Part shown: in pieces, positions 5,937 to 13,694 of the stretch
Numbering within the stretch: the first letter of the stretch is position 1
Layout of the letters: each line of letters starts with the position of its first letter
NCBI RefSeq assembly: GCF_002362255.1
Contig: NZ_LPVV01000023.1
Location: 1-64,000, forward strand
Direction of reading: 5' to 3'
Source: Microbacterium sp. SZ1
GTDB taxonomy: Bacteria > Actinomycetota > Actinomycetes > Actinomycetales > Microbacteriaceae
Length of the DNA: 64,000 nucleotides
Position numbers and translations under genes: made by a program
The notes under the pieces: generated by a model
Told to the model about the DNA's origin: nothing
Seen by the model: the letters and a program-made list of their open reading frames with translations, nothing else
Database searches by the model: none

Positions 5937-7663
5937 CCATGACCGCCCCCGCGACGGCCTCGAGCTCCGCGACCTCCGTCGCCGACCGCGCGCCGCGCCG
6001 CCCCGCGTCACCCGAGCGCATCGCCGCGGGGCTCACCCTGCTCGCCCTCCTCGTGCTCGGCATCCTCGCCGTCGACGAGGTCGGCATCTCCATCCCGGCG
6101 ATGGCGCAGAGCTGGGGCAACGCCGAGAACTTCATGGCTCGCGTGGGCGGGCTGTCCTTCCCCGAGGCCGGTGATCTCGTCTGGCTCATCGCGCTCACGG
6201 TCGGGCTCGTGCTCGTCGGCACCCTGCTGGCCGCCGCGCTCTCGGTTCCGATCGCTTATCTCGCCGCGGCGAACACGACGCCCGGGAACGGCTGGCGCGC
6301 CGCCGCCCGCTTCCTCGGGGTCCTCACCCGCGCGCTGCCCGACGTCGTGCTCGCCATGGCGTTCGTGCTCATGTTCTCGCTCGGCACCCTGCCCGGCATC
6401 CTGGCGATCGGCATCCACTCCATCGGCATGATCTCGAAGATGTTCGCCGACGCGATCGAGCAGATCGACGAGGGTCCGCGGCTCGCGATCCGCGCCGCAG
6501 GCGGTTCGCGGATGCAGGAGTTCACGGCGGGCATCCTGCCCCAGGTGCTGCCCAGCTGGGTCGCGACGGTGTTGCACCGCAACGACATCAACCTGCGCGG
6601 CAGCGTCGTGCTCGGATACGTCGGCGTGGCCGGTCTCGGCCTCGAGATGTCGTACGCGTTCAAGGCCCTGAACTACGGCAAGGGACTCGGCATCGCCCTC
6701 GTCATCTTCGTCCTCTGCATCGTCATGGAGATCGTCTCGAGCATGGTGCGCGGCGCGATGCTCGGGCAGCAGAAGCACACGCGCTCGTGGATCGACCGCA
6801 TCATCCACCCGCGACTGCGCGACGCGGACGCTGGCGCCGCACCCGCCGGTCGCCCCGCCTGGGCCGCCACGCCGCAGACCGCGGTCCGCCGTCCCTGGAC
6901 CGCCGAGCGCGTGCGCAACACGATGGGCGTGGCCATCGCCGTGCTCGTCGTCGTCGGCAGCGTCGTCGTCAGCCAGATCAACTGGATGGACTTCTTCACC
7001 TTCTGGGCCAAGCTCCCCGAGGTCGCCGCCAGGTTCTGGCCGCCGTCGTTCGGCAACTACGACGCCTCGGCCATGTTCCTCGCGATGCGCGACACCGTGG
7101 CGATCGCGCTCGCCGCGACCGTGCTCACCCTCCTCCCGTCGCTGGTGCTCGGCTCCCTCGCCGCGACGAACGTGGCGCCGAACTCCGGCATCCGCGGCGC
7201 CGCTCGCCTGCTGCTGGTCGGCATCCGCGGCATCCCGGAGCTCATCCTCGCGATCGTGCTCGTCGTGATCACGGGTCTCGGGGCGCAGGCCGGGGTGATC
7301 GCCCTCGCGATCGGCGGGATCGGCCTGCTGGGCAAGCTCATCGCCGACTCGTTCGAGGAGGTCGACCGCGGCCCCGAGCGCGCACTGCGCGCCGTCGGCG
7401 CCACGCGTCTGCAGACCTACACGTCGGCCACCGTGCCGCAGGGTGTTCAGGCGCTGATCGGACACAGCTTCTACATGCTCGACACGAACATCCGGGCGGC
7501 GACGATCCTCGGCATCGTCGGCGGCGGGGGAGTGGGCTACTACCTGCTCAACGCCAGCCAGGGGTCCCGCTACGAGACGGTGACTGCGATCGTGCTCATG
7601 ATCCTCGTGACGGTGCTCGTCGTCGAGGGCCTCGCGATGTGGATGCGGAAGGTGTTCCGATGA
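5933..7663 (+). CDS. phnE: Fused two-domain PhnE permease
   Basis: Membrane subunit of 576 residues, about twice the usual PhnE length, made of two tandem MetI-like permease domains (about 30-270 and 330-575). Each half carries its own EAA loop: EQIDEGPRLAIRAAGGSRMQ in the first and EEVDRGPERALRAVGATRLQ in the second, the contact sites for PhnC. A polar linker with RPAWAATPQ separates the halves. One polypeptide can therefore form the whole translocation pore. It starts with an ATGA-type overlap with phnC and ends with one into the FAD enzyme gene. Confidence 0.93.
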   Translation: MTMTAPATASSSATSVADRAPRRPASPERIAAGLTLLALLVLGILAVDEVGISIPAMAQSWGNAENFMARVGGLSFPEAGDLVWLIALTVGLVLVGTLLAAALSVPIAYLAAANTTPGNGWRAAARFLGVLTRALPDVVLAMAFVLMFSLGTLPGILAIGIHSIGMISKMFADAIEQIDEGPRLAIRAAGGSRMQEFTAGILPQVLPSWVATVLHRNDINLRGSVVLGYVGVAGLGLEMSYAFKALNYGKGLGIALVIFVLCIVMEIVSSMVRGAMLGQQKHTRSWIDRIIHPRLRDADAGAAPAGRPAWAATPQTAVRRPWTAERVRNTMGVAIAVLVVVGSVVVSQINWMDFFTFWAKLPEVAARFWPPSFGNYDASAMFLAMRDTVAIALAATVLTLLPSLVLGSLAATNVAPNSGIRGAARLLLVGIRGIPELILAIVLVVITGLGAQAGVIALAIGGIGLLGKLIADSFEEVDRGPERALRAVGATRLQTYTSATVPQGVQALIGHSFYMLDTNIRAATILGIVGGGGVGYYLLNASQGSRYETVTAIVLMILVTVLVVEGLAMWMRKVFR

Positions 7664-8799
7664 CCCTCTCTCACGACTCCGCCGATCTGGTCGTCATCGG
7701 TTCCGGCATCGTCGGCCTCGGCGCCGCGTACGCCGCGGTCCGGCGCGGACTCCGCGTGATCGTCGTCGATCGCACGGACGCTCCGGTCGGCGCGACCATC
7801 CGCAACTTCGGGCACCTGTGCATCGGCGCCCAGTCCGGCGAGGCCCGCCGCTACGCGGATGCGTCGCGCGAGCTCTGGCTGCGTCTCGCCCGTGACGCCG
7901 GCTTCTGGCTGCGGGAGTCCGGCACGCTCGTCGCCGCGCGGCACCGCGACGAGATCGCCGTGCTGGAGCACGCGGCGCAGGACGGCGGCATCAGGATGCT
8001 GGAGACCGACGAGCTGCGGCGACTCGCGCCGCTCCGCGCCGAAGGTCTCGTCGGCGGCGCACACATCGAGCCCGACCTGCAGACCGACCCGCGTGCGGCC
8101 GCCCCCGCGATCGTGCGACACCTCGTCGCGCTCGGAGTCGAGTTCCGATTCCGCACGGCGGCGACCGGGGTGGCAGCCGGGCGCGTGCTGACGAGCCGCG
8201 GTGCCATCGAGGCGGGGGCGATCGTCGTCGCCGCCAACCACGACATCGACCAGCTGCTGCCGGACGTCGCCGAGAGCCGCGGTGTCGAGCGCTGCGCACT
8301 CGACATGATGCGCGCGGCCGTCGATTTCGCGCGTCCGCTCGCCGCACCCCTCCTGACGGGCTGGTCGCTCGTCCGGTACGGGCGCTTCGCCGAGGGACCG
8401 GCGGCGACCTCGCTGCGCGAGCGCCTGCACGCCGAGCGGCCGGAGCTCGCCGCACTCGACCTCAATCAGATGTACACGCAGCTGCCGGACGGCACCCTGA
8501 TCCTCGGAGACTCGCACGCCACGGCGACCGCGCCGGTGCCCTTTCAGCCCGAGGCCGCGTTCACCGCGTTCCTCGCCGAGGCGGAGGTGCTGTTCGACAT
8601 CCCGGCTCCACGGGTGCTCGAGCGCTGGCAGGGCGTCTACGCGAAGGCGCCGGGCGACTTCCTCGTCGACACCGGCGTCGACGGCGTGCTCGTGCTCGCC
8701 GCGACGACGGGGATCGGAATGACGACGGGGCTGGGGCTCGCCGAAGAGAATCTCACCGCCGCCTTCGGGTGGGCACCAGCGATGGAAGGAACACCATGA
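7660..8799 (+). CDS. FAD-dependent oxidoreductase of phosphonate catabolism (HpnW/TIGR03364-like)
   Basis: Soluble DAO-family flavoenzyme of 379 residues. The dinucleotide-binding motif VVIGSGIVGLGAAYAA is at about 11-26 and the C-terminal flavin contact is ATTGIGMTTGLGLAEENL. The ATG overlaps the phnE stop (ATGA), which selects this start over long upstream frames. Members of this family sit in phosphonate operons; related enzymes oxidise 2-aminoethylphosphonate or its N-methyl form to phosphonoacetaldehyde. No PhnW transaminase is present here, so this enzyme probably performs that step (inference from context). Confidence 0.85.
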   Translation: MTLSHDSADLVVIGSGIVGLGAAYAAVRRGLRVIVVDRTDAPVGATIRNFGHLCIGAQSGEARRYADASRELWLRLARDAGFWLRESGTLVAARHRDEIAVLEHAAQDGGIRMLETDELRRLAPLRAEGLVGGAHIEPDLQTDPRAAAPAIVRHLVALGVEFRFRTAATGVAAGRVLTSRGAIEAGAIVVAANHDIDQLLPDVAESRGVERCALDMMRAAVDFARPLAAPLLTGWSLVRYGRFAEGPAATSLRERLHAERPELAALDLNQMYTQLPDGTLILGDSHATATAPVPFQPEAAFTAFLAEAEVLFDIPAPRVLERWQGVYAKAPGDFLVDTGVDGVLVLAATTGIGMTTGLGLAEENLTAAFGWAPAMEGTP

Positions 8800-9536
8800 C
8801 CACTCCGCTCGAATCCCCGAGGCGCGACGCCGTGCCCGTCGAACTCGTCGTGCTCGACATGGCAGGCACCACGGTTCTCGACGACGGCGTCGTCGAGAAC
8901 GCGTTCCAGCGCGCCGCCGAGCGCACCGGCGTCGCCGAGCGGATGCCGTGGGGCGTCGCCCTCGCGTACGTCCGCGACACCATGGGCCAGTCGAAGATCG
9001 ACGTCTTCACGCATCTCGCCGGTGGCGACCGGGCGGCCGCCGAGCGTGCGACCGCGGCCTTCGAGGACGCCTACGCCGAGATCGTCTCCGAGCAGGGCGT
9101 CACCCCGATCGCCGGCGCCGCCGACGCCATCCAGGGCCTCAAGGACGCGGGGCTCGCGGTCGTGCTGACGACCGGCTTCGCGCCGGCGACCCGCGACGCG
9201 CTGATCGACGGTCTCGGATGGCGCGGCCTGATCGACCTCGCCCTCTCGCCGGTCGACGCAGGCCGAGGGCGGCCGGCGCCGGACCTCGTGCTCACGGCAC
9301 TGCTGCGCACCGGGGCGTCCTCAGTCTCGGCGGTCGCGGTGGCCGGAGACACCGTCAGCGACGTGGAGTCGGGACGCCGTGCCGGCGCCGGGTTCGTGGC
9401 GGGCGTGCTCACGGGAGCCCACGATCGAGAAGCGCTCACCGCCGCCGGCGCGGATGCCGTGCTCCCCGACGTCACGACTCTGCGCGCGTCGCTCGCGGAG
9501 CACGACCTGCTGCGCCTCGTCGCCGCCACTCCGTGA
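8796..9536 (+). CDS. PhnX-like phosphonoacetaldehyde hydrolase (HAD)
   Basis: HAD hydrolase of 246 residues, likely cleaving the C-P bond of phosphonoacetaldehyde to acetaldehyde and phosphate. The nucleophile motif is DMAGTT (D21), matching the D-x-AGTT pattern of phosphonatases. MGQSKIDV (K68) aligns by eye with the MGxxKIDH segment that carries the Schiff-base lysine of PhnX. The later motifs are VVLTTGFAP and the acidic AGDTVSDVESG. The ATG follows GGAAGGA and overlaps the previous stop by 4 nt. The family is sometimes called only phosphonatase-like, so the reaction is probable rather than certain. Confidence 0.85.
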   Translation: MTTPLESPRRDAVPVELVVLDMAGTTVLDDGVVENAFQRAAERTGVAERMPWGVALAYVRDTMGQSKIDVFTHLAGGDRAAAERATAAFEDAYAEIVSEQGVTPIAGAADAIQGLKDAGLAVVLTTGFAPATRDALIDGLGWRGLIDLALSPVDAGRGRPAPDLVLTALLRTGASSVSAVAVAGDTVSDVESGRRAGAGFVAGVLTGAHDREALTAAGADAVLPDVTTLRASLAEHDLLRLVAATP

Positions 9537-9546
9537 GGCGGACGAC

Positions 9547-10635
9547 ATGGGCACGCTGCTGATCCGTCCTCCCGGCCACCGCCGCGACGTCGCGCTCCGA
9601 CCGGCCGCCACGGCCATGGTGTGGATCGGCGAAGGACACCCGCACGAGACCATCGCGGTGCCGGGCGTGGCCCTCGGCGACCACGACGTGCTCGTCGCCG
9701 TCGAGCTCTCGACCATCTGCGGCTCCGACGTGCACACCGTGCAGGGGCGCCGATCGGCACCCGTGCCGCTCGTGCTCGGTCACGAGAGCGTGGGCCGGGT
9801 GATCGCGACCGGCGACTCCGGCGCGACCACCGTCGACGGTGCACCGCTGCGCATCGGCGACCGCATCGTGTGGTCGGTCACGGTGTCGTGCGGATCGTGC
9901 GATCGCTGCGTGCGCGGGCTGACGCAGAAGTGCCGCACCCTCTCGAAGTACGGACACGACCGGGTCGGCGTGCACGGCGACCTCACCGGTGCGTTCGCGA
10001 GCCACGTGCAGGTGCGCGGCGGCACGGCGATCGTCCGCGTGCCCGAGTCGCTGCCTGCCTCGGTGCTGGCTCCCGCGTCGTGCGCCACCGCCACCGCCTG
10101 GGCGGCCGTCGCGCGAGCCGCCCGCGACCACGACCTCGACGGTGCGGCCGTGCGCATCCACGGTGCGGGTCTCGTCGGCCTGACCGCAGCGGCCATCGCG
10201 GTCGAGCACGGAGCTGCCGTCGAGGTGCGCGATCCGAACCCGTCACGCCGAGCGCTCGCCGCGCGTTTCGGCGCGACGTCTCTGGACCGAGAACCGGAGG
10301 TCGTCATCGAGGCGTCAGGACATGCCGTCGCGGATGCTCTCGCCGGAGTCGCCACGGGCGGGTCCGTCGTGCTGGTCGGCAGCGTGTTCCCCGCCGACCC
10401 CGTCCCTCTTGACGCCGAGAGCATCGTGCGCCGCCTCGTCACCGTCACCGGGGTACACAACTACACCGGCGCCGACCTGGTCGAGGCCGTCGGGTTCCTC
10501 GCCGGTCGCGGGCGTGCGTATCCGTTCGCGGATGCCGTGGGCGAGATGCGTCCGCTCACCGCGGTCGACGAGGCGCTCGTCGCGGCGTCCGCATCCGAGG
10601 CCCCGCTGCGCATCGGGCTCGTTCCCGGTCGCTGA
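9547..10635 (+). CDS. Zinc alcohol dehydrogenase of phosphonate operon (HpnZ-like)
   Basis: Medium-chain zinc-dependent dehydrogenase of 362 residues, last gene of the operon, 10 nt after the HAD gene. Catalytic zinc residues are in STICGSDVH and VLGHESVGRV; the structural zinc lobe is CGSCDRCVRGLTQKC. The Rossmann segment is VRIHGAGLVGLTAAAIA. TIGR03366-type dehydrogenases recur in phosphonate clusters. The likely substrate here is the aldehyde released by C-P cleavage or an alcohol precursor of it; sequence alone does not decide. Longer in-frame starts inside the HAD gene are rejected. Confidence 0.85.
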   Translation: MGTLLIRPPGHRRDVALRPAATAMVWIGEGHPHETIAVPGVALGDHDVLVAVELSTICGSDVHTVQGRRSAPVPLVLGHESVGRVIATGDSGATTVDGAPLRIGDRIVWSVTVSCGSCDRCVRGLTQKCRTLSKYGHDRVGVHGDLTGAFASHVQVRGGTAIVRVPESLPASVLAPASCATATAWAAVARAARDHDLDGAAVRIHGAGLVGLTAAAIAVEHGAAVEVRDPNPSRRALAARFGATSLDREPEVVIEASGHAVADALAGVATGGSVVLVGSVFPADPVPLDAESIVRRLVTVTGVHNYTGADLVEAVGFLAGRGRAYPFADAVGEMRPLTAVDEALVAASASEAPLRIGLVPGR

Positions 10636-10692
10636 GAGCGCATGGTCGCTGAGACCGCTCACGAGGCGAGGTCGCTCGCCGGCGGTCGTCGC

Positions 10693-11199
10693 TCACTCCG
10701 CCGCGGCAGCACCGCGACGCGGCCCGGCCGCGCGAAGGCCCTCGGCGTGGAACGCGAGCAGACGCACGGCGGTCTCGACCGTCTCGTCGAGGATCTCCTT
10801 CGGTTCGCCGGTGAGCGCCAGCATCCGATGTCCGATGCCCTCGGGCGTCGCCCATCCGAGGTAGACCGTGCCCGCCGGGTGTCCGCCGTCCGGTCCCGGA
10901 CCGCCGACGCCCGTCGTGGAGACGCTGAGGTCGGCGTCGAACAGCTGCCTGACTCCCTCGGCGAGCTGTTCCGCGCAGGTCGCCGACACGGGGTCGGTAC
11001 CCGGCGTCATGCCCAGCACCCGCTCCTTGATGTCGGTCAGGTAGGCGACGACTCCACCGGCGAACCACTCGCCTGCGCCCTCCGCGGCACCCACCGTGCC
11101 GGCGAGGCGGCCGGAGGTGAGGGATTCGACCACGGCGACGCGGAGCCCTCGTTCGGCGGCGAGCTCGCCCAGTCGCTGCAGCGCCTCGTCGACCGCGCT
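10693..11199 (-). CDS. CinA C-terminal-type nicotinamide-nucleotide amidohydrolase
   Basis: Protein of 168 residues matching only the C-terminal domain of CinA, which deamidates nicotinamide mononucleotide in NAD recycling. Key segments are VAVVESLTSGRLAGTVG (motif with the catalytic serine), FAGGVVAYLTDIKERVLG and STTGVGGPGPDGGHPAGTVYLG. The GTG at 11199 places the domain start where family members begin, and it overlaps the TGA of a small upstream reading frame with a good Shine-Dalgarno. An in-frame ATG at 11247 would add 16 residues but has neither Shine-Dalgarno nor a leaderless -10 box. Convergent with the phosphonate operon. Confidence 0.85.
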   Translation of the reverse strand, partial: SAVDEALQRLGELAAERGLRVAVVESLTSGRLAGTVGAAEGAGEWFAGGVVAYLTDIKERVLGMTPGTDPVSATCAEQLAEGVRQLFDADLSVSTTGVGGPGPDGGHPAGTVYLGWATPEGIGHRMLALTGEPKEILDETVETAVRLLAFHAEGLRAAGPRRGAAAAE

Positions 11200-11261
11200 C
11201 ACCGGACGCGGTCCTCGGAACGCCGGGTCTCGAGCGTCGGAATGCATCGCGCGGTGGTCAT
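11199..11261 (-). CDS. Possible 20-aa leader ORF coupled to the CinA gene
   Basis: Minus-strand ATG at 11261 preceded by GGAG and followed by 20 codons (MTTARCIPTLE...) whose TGA overlaps the GTG of the CinA-like gene as GTGA. The arrangement suggests translational coupling; the peptide itself has no recognisable features. It may equally be chance. Confidence 0.25.
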   Translation of the reverse strand: MTTARCIPTLETRRSEDRVR

Positions 11262-11442
11262 GGTTCTGCTCCTTCTCAGTCGATCGCGCCGCGGGCGCTG
11301 AGGCGCCCGGAGCGTGCTCCCGACGTTAGGGGTGCCGTGCGGCGGGGAAGAGGGGGATTGACAACTCGGCCGCCGCTCGTCAAGCCCCTCCACAGGCTCG
11401 GCGCGCGATCGAATGGTGGTGACAGGACGAATGGAGGCGATC

Positions 11443-11571
11443 ATGAGCCCTGACGATATGGATCCGCAGCCGGGGGGAACCGCCGGCATGCGCGTGATGT
11501 TCTGGACGTGGGCCGGTCTCATCGGTGCGGGACTGGCCGTGATGATCCTTACCCCGCTGGGAGGTCGATGA
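11443..11571 (+). CDS. Small single-span membrane protein upstream of DUF6766
   Basis: Forty-two residues: a polar N-terminus (MSPDDMDPQPGG) and one membrane helix (about residues 18-38, VMFWTWAGLIGAGLAVMIL). GGAGG lies 5 nt before the ATG; an ATG four codons earlier lacks a clear site. Its stop overlaps the start of the next gene as ATGA, so the two proteins are probably made together and may interact. Family not recognised. Confidence 0.65.
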   Translation: MSPDDMDPQPGGTAGMRVMFWTWAGLIGAGLAVMILTPLGGR

Positions 11572-12251
11572 CCATGCGCAGAGCGATCCGCGACAACGGT
11601 CTCAGCCTGTTCTTCCTCGCACTCTTCGTGCTCGCTCTGCTCGGTCAGTCGGTGGCCGGCTACCTGCGCAACGACGCGGAGCTGACGGATCACGGGATGC
11701 CGCGCATCGGCTTCGGAGAGTTCGTCACCTCGTCCGACTTCCTCGTGGACGTCGCCGAGAACTGGCAGTCGGAGTTCCTCCAGTTCTTCCTCTTCATCGC
11801 CGCGACCATCTGGCTCGTGCAGCGGGGGTCACCGGAGTCGAAGCGGCCGGGGGACGAGGGACCGGGCAGCGACGCCGACCAGCTCGTCGGCGATCAGGCC
11901 CGCCCGGACTCTCCGACGTGGGCGCGCGCGGGTGGGCTGAGGGCGATGTTCTACGGCAACTCCCTGCTCATCGTCATGGGAGCGGTCTTCGTGCTCTCCT
12001 GGCTCGCGCAGTCGCTGACCGGCACTGTGGTCATGAACTCCGAGAACGCCATGCACGGCGCAGCGCCGATCACCTGGTTGGACTACATCGTGTCGTCGGA
12101 CTTCTGGGATCGCACGCTGCAGAACTGGCAGTCGGAGTTCCTCGCAGTCGGCACGATGGTGGCCTTCTCGATCTACCTGCGGCAGCGCGGGTCGGCCGAG
12201 TCGAAGCCGGTCGGCGTCCCGGATCAGGTCTCGTCGACCGAGTCCGAGTGA
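11568..12251 (+). CDS. DUF6766 family membrane protein
   Basis: Integral membrane protein of 227 residues with four helices. It is an internal duplication: two halves each contain a helix, an SSDF element, NWQSEFL, a second helix and a RQRGS-ESK close. The halves are joined by an acidic linker (about 90-125). The start is set by the ATGA overlap with the small membrane gene and GGGAGG before it. The family is frequent in actinobacteria and proteobacteria, with unknown function. Its 3' end overlaps the convergent FHA gene by 28 nt. Confidence 0.85.
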   Translation: MTMRRAIRDNGLSLFFLALFVLALLGQSVAGYLRNDAELTDHGMPRIGFGEFVTSSDFLVDVAENWQSEFLQFFLFIAATIWLVQRGSPESKRPGDEGPGSDADQLVGDQARPDSPTWARAGGLRAMFYGNSLLIVMGAVFVLSWLAQSLTGTVVMNSENAMHGAAPITWLDYIVSSDFWDRTLQNWQSEFLAVGTMVAFSIYLRQRGSAESKPVGVPDQVSSTESE

Positions 12252-12745
12252 GTGGGAGCCTCGGACTCGATGGTCGCCTCGTCGGAGTAGTCGGGACGCG
12301 GCGGCTGCAGGGGCTGGTCGGAGTACTCCCCGCCGAGGCGCCCGCCGTAGGGGCGTCCGTGGTCGGCGAACTCGTCGCGCGCGTAGACGAGGGTCCACGG
12401 GCCGACCGTGAAGCGCGCGCCGGTGCGCAGGGTCTGCTTGTTCTCGCCGGGGTGGGTGGCATCGGCATCCGGGTTCGAGTTCATCTCGCCCGCACCGTGC
12501 AGTTCGAGCACGTACTCGTCGCGGTCGTCGTGGGTGATCGTGGCGTGCACGGGATCGGCGTCGGCGAGACGAAGGTCGGCATCGGCGGCCGAGCCGATGC
12601 GCACGACGTCGGCCTCCAGCGCGAACTCCGAGCGCTCGTCGTCACGGGTGACGCGGAGGCGGGGGTTCCCGGCGCCGAAGTCGGCGTGCGTGGTGGTGGG
12701 CGCGTAGCCCTCGTCGGAGCGGTCGTCGATGTGGCGTGCGTTCAT
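12224..12745 (-). CDS. FHA-domain-like protein
   Basis: Soluble protein of 173 residues. The middle (about 25-130) follows the forkhead-associated pattern: VVRIGSAADADLRLADADPVHATITHD, with the R-x-G-S and D-P-x-H-A elements that read phosphothreonine in classical FHA domains, then NKQTLRTGARFTVGPWTLVYAR. Both termini are polar and likely disordered. There is no fused enzyme or membrane domain. It may be an adaptor for Ser/Thr kinase signalling; the partner is not in this window. Confidence 0.7.
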   Translation of the reverse strand: MNARHIDDRSDEGYAPTTTHADFGAGNPRLRVTRDDERSEFALEADVVRIGSAADADLRLADADPVHATITHDDRDEYVLELHGAGEMNSNPDADATHPGENKQTLRTGARFTVGPWTLVYARDEFADHGRPYGGRLGGEYSDQPLQPPRPDYSDEATIESEAPTHSDSVDET

Positions 12746-12777
12746 GATCTTGGCCTCCTCGGGTCGAGAATTCGACC

Positions 12778-13167
12778 CTACGCGGTGCGCCCGTCGCTGT
12801 CAGGGGGTTGACTTCCGTCGGCGCCGTCACCCGTCGCTCCTCCCGCGGTCGCGAGCTCCGAGGCGGGCACGAGATCTTCGCTGACGAGCGTGATGCCGCC
12901 GCTGCTGTTCGCCGAGTTCGCCATCGCCGTTATCCAGTCCGCGCGCAGTTCGACCCCTTCCGGATCGTCGAACACGAACCGCAGCGGGATCGACGGATGG
13001 AGCCAGATGGTGGTGCGCCCTGGGGGCTGCCCCTCGGGGTGAGTCCAGCTGAGCGTGAAGCTCTCGTTGCGGCGCAGCTTCGTGGCGACCACGACCTTGA
13101 GATGAGCCAGGGCGCGGTCCTCGATGTGGATCGGGTTGTCCGCTCCGTCGTAGTAGATCAGTCCCAT
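12778..13167 (-). CDS. DUF7882-like small protein, paralog 1
   Basis: Protein of 129 residues beginning MGLIYYDGADNPIHIEDRALAHL. It is clearly paralogous to the divergent gene at 13250: both share G-x-I/F-Y-x-G, IEDRAL-HL, V-x-x-KLRR-E-F-x-x-SW, GRTT-W, and ITxMAxxANS/FTANS-GG. The start is fixed by TACCGT 6 nt upstream on the minus strand. The C-terminus is glycine/aspartate-rich. Such proteins are abundant in Microbacteriaceae; function is unknown and catalytic motifs are absent. Confidence 0.75.
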   Translation of the reverse strand: MGLIYYDGADNPIHIEDRALAHLKVVVATKLRRNESFTLSWTHPEGQPPGRTTIWLHPSIPLRFVFDDPEGVELRADWITAMANSANSSGGITLVSEDLVPASELATAGGATGDGADGSQPPDSDGRTA

Positions 13168-13249
13168 ATCCGCACGGTACGCCGAAAGGCTCCTGGACGA
13201 CAGGCGTATCGTGGAGAGAAGCCGTACCATGCGGACAGGAGAGGGCGGG

Positions 13250-13600
13250 ATGGGAAAGTTCATCTACGAAGGCAGCGTCAAGACGGAGATCGAGGACAGG
13301 GCGCTCACGCACCTGCAGCTCGTGATCACTGCGAAGCTGCGTCGCGCGGAGCCGTTCCCGTTCAGCTGGCGTGAGGACGCGAGCGTCGGGGGCGGACGCA
13401 CGACCGTCTGGATGCAGCCGGGGAGCTCTCTCGTCTTCAAGTACTTCGGCAGCCGCCAGCCCTCTGTCAACCGCGCCTGGATCGAGGCGCTCGCGTTCAC
13501 CGCGAACTCGCCCGGGGGTCTGTACCTCGTCCCCGAACCGCAGGACGGTGGCGGGTCCGCCGGCTCGACGGGAGAAGTCGCCGCCGCGCCTCCGGTCTGA
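13250..13600 (+). CDS. DUF7882-like small protein, paralog 2
   Basis: Protein of 116 residues, MGKFIYEGSVKTEIEDRALTHL at its start, a diverged copy of the neighbour at 12778-13167 and transcribed away from it. GAGAGGGCGGG precedes the ATG at 13250, a better start than the upstream in-frame ATG because it aligns with the paralog's N-terminus. Shared KLRR and FTANSPGG segments mark the common fold. Function unknown. Confidence 0.75.
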   Translation: MGKFIYEGSVKTEIEDRALTHLQLVITAKLRRAEPFPFSWREDASVGGGRTTVWMQPGSSLVFKYFGSRQPSVNRAWIEALAFTANSPGGLYLVPEPQDGGGSAGSTGEVAAAPPV

Positions 13601-13694
13601 TCGCGGGAAGGCGGGGAATGTTGTCAACCCCCTGCCTCCCGCTCGCGTCGGCCGAGAGTCTCGATGGACACCTATCGAGAGGAGCGACCGCGTC

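Noticed and set aside
6008..7465. 485-codon minus-strand frame in phnE
   Set aside because: Asp/His/Arg-rich shadow of the permease with no domain or ribosome-binding site.
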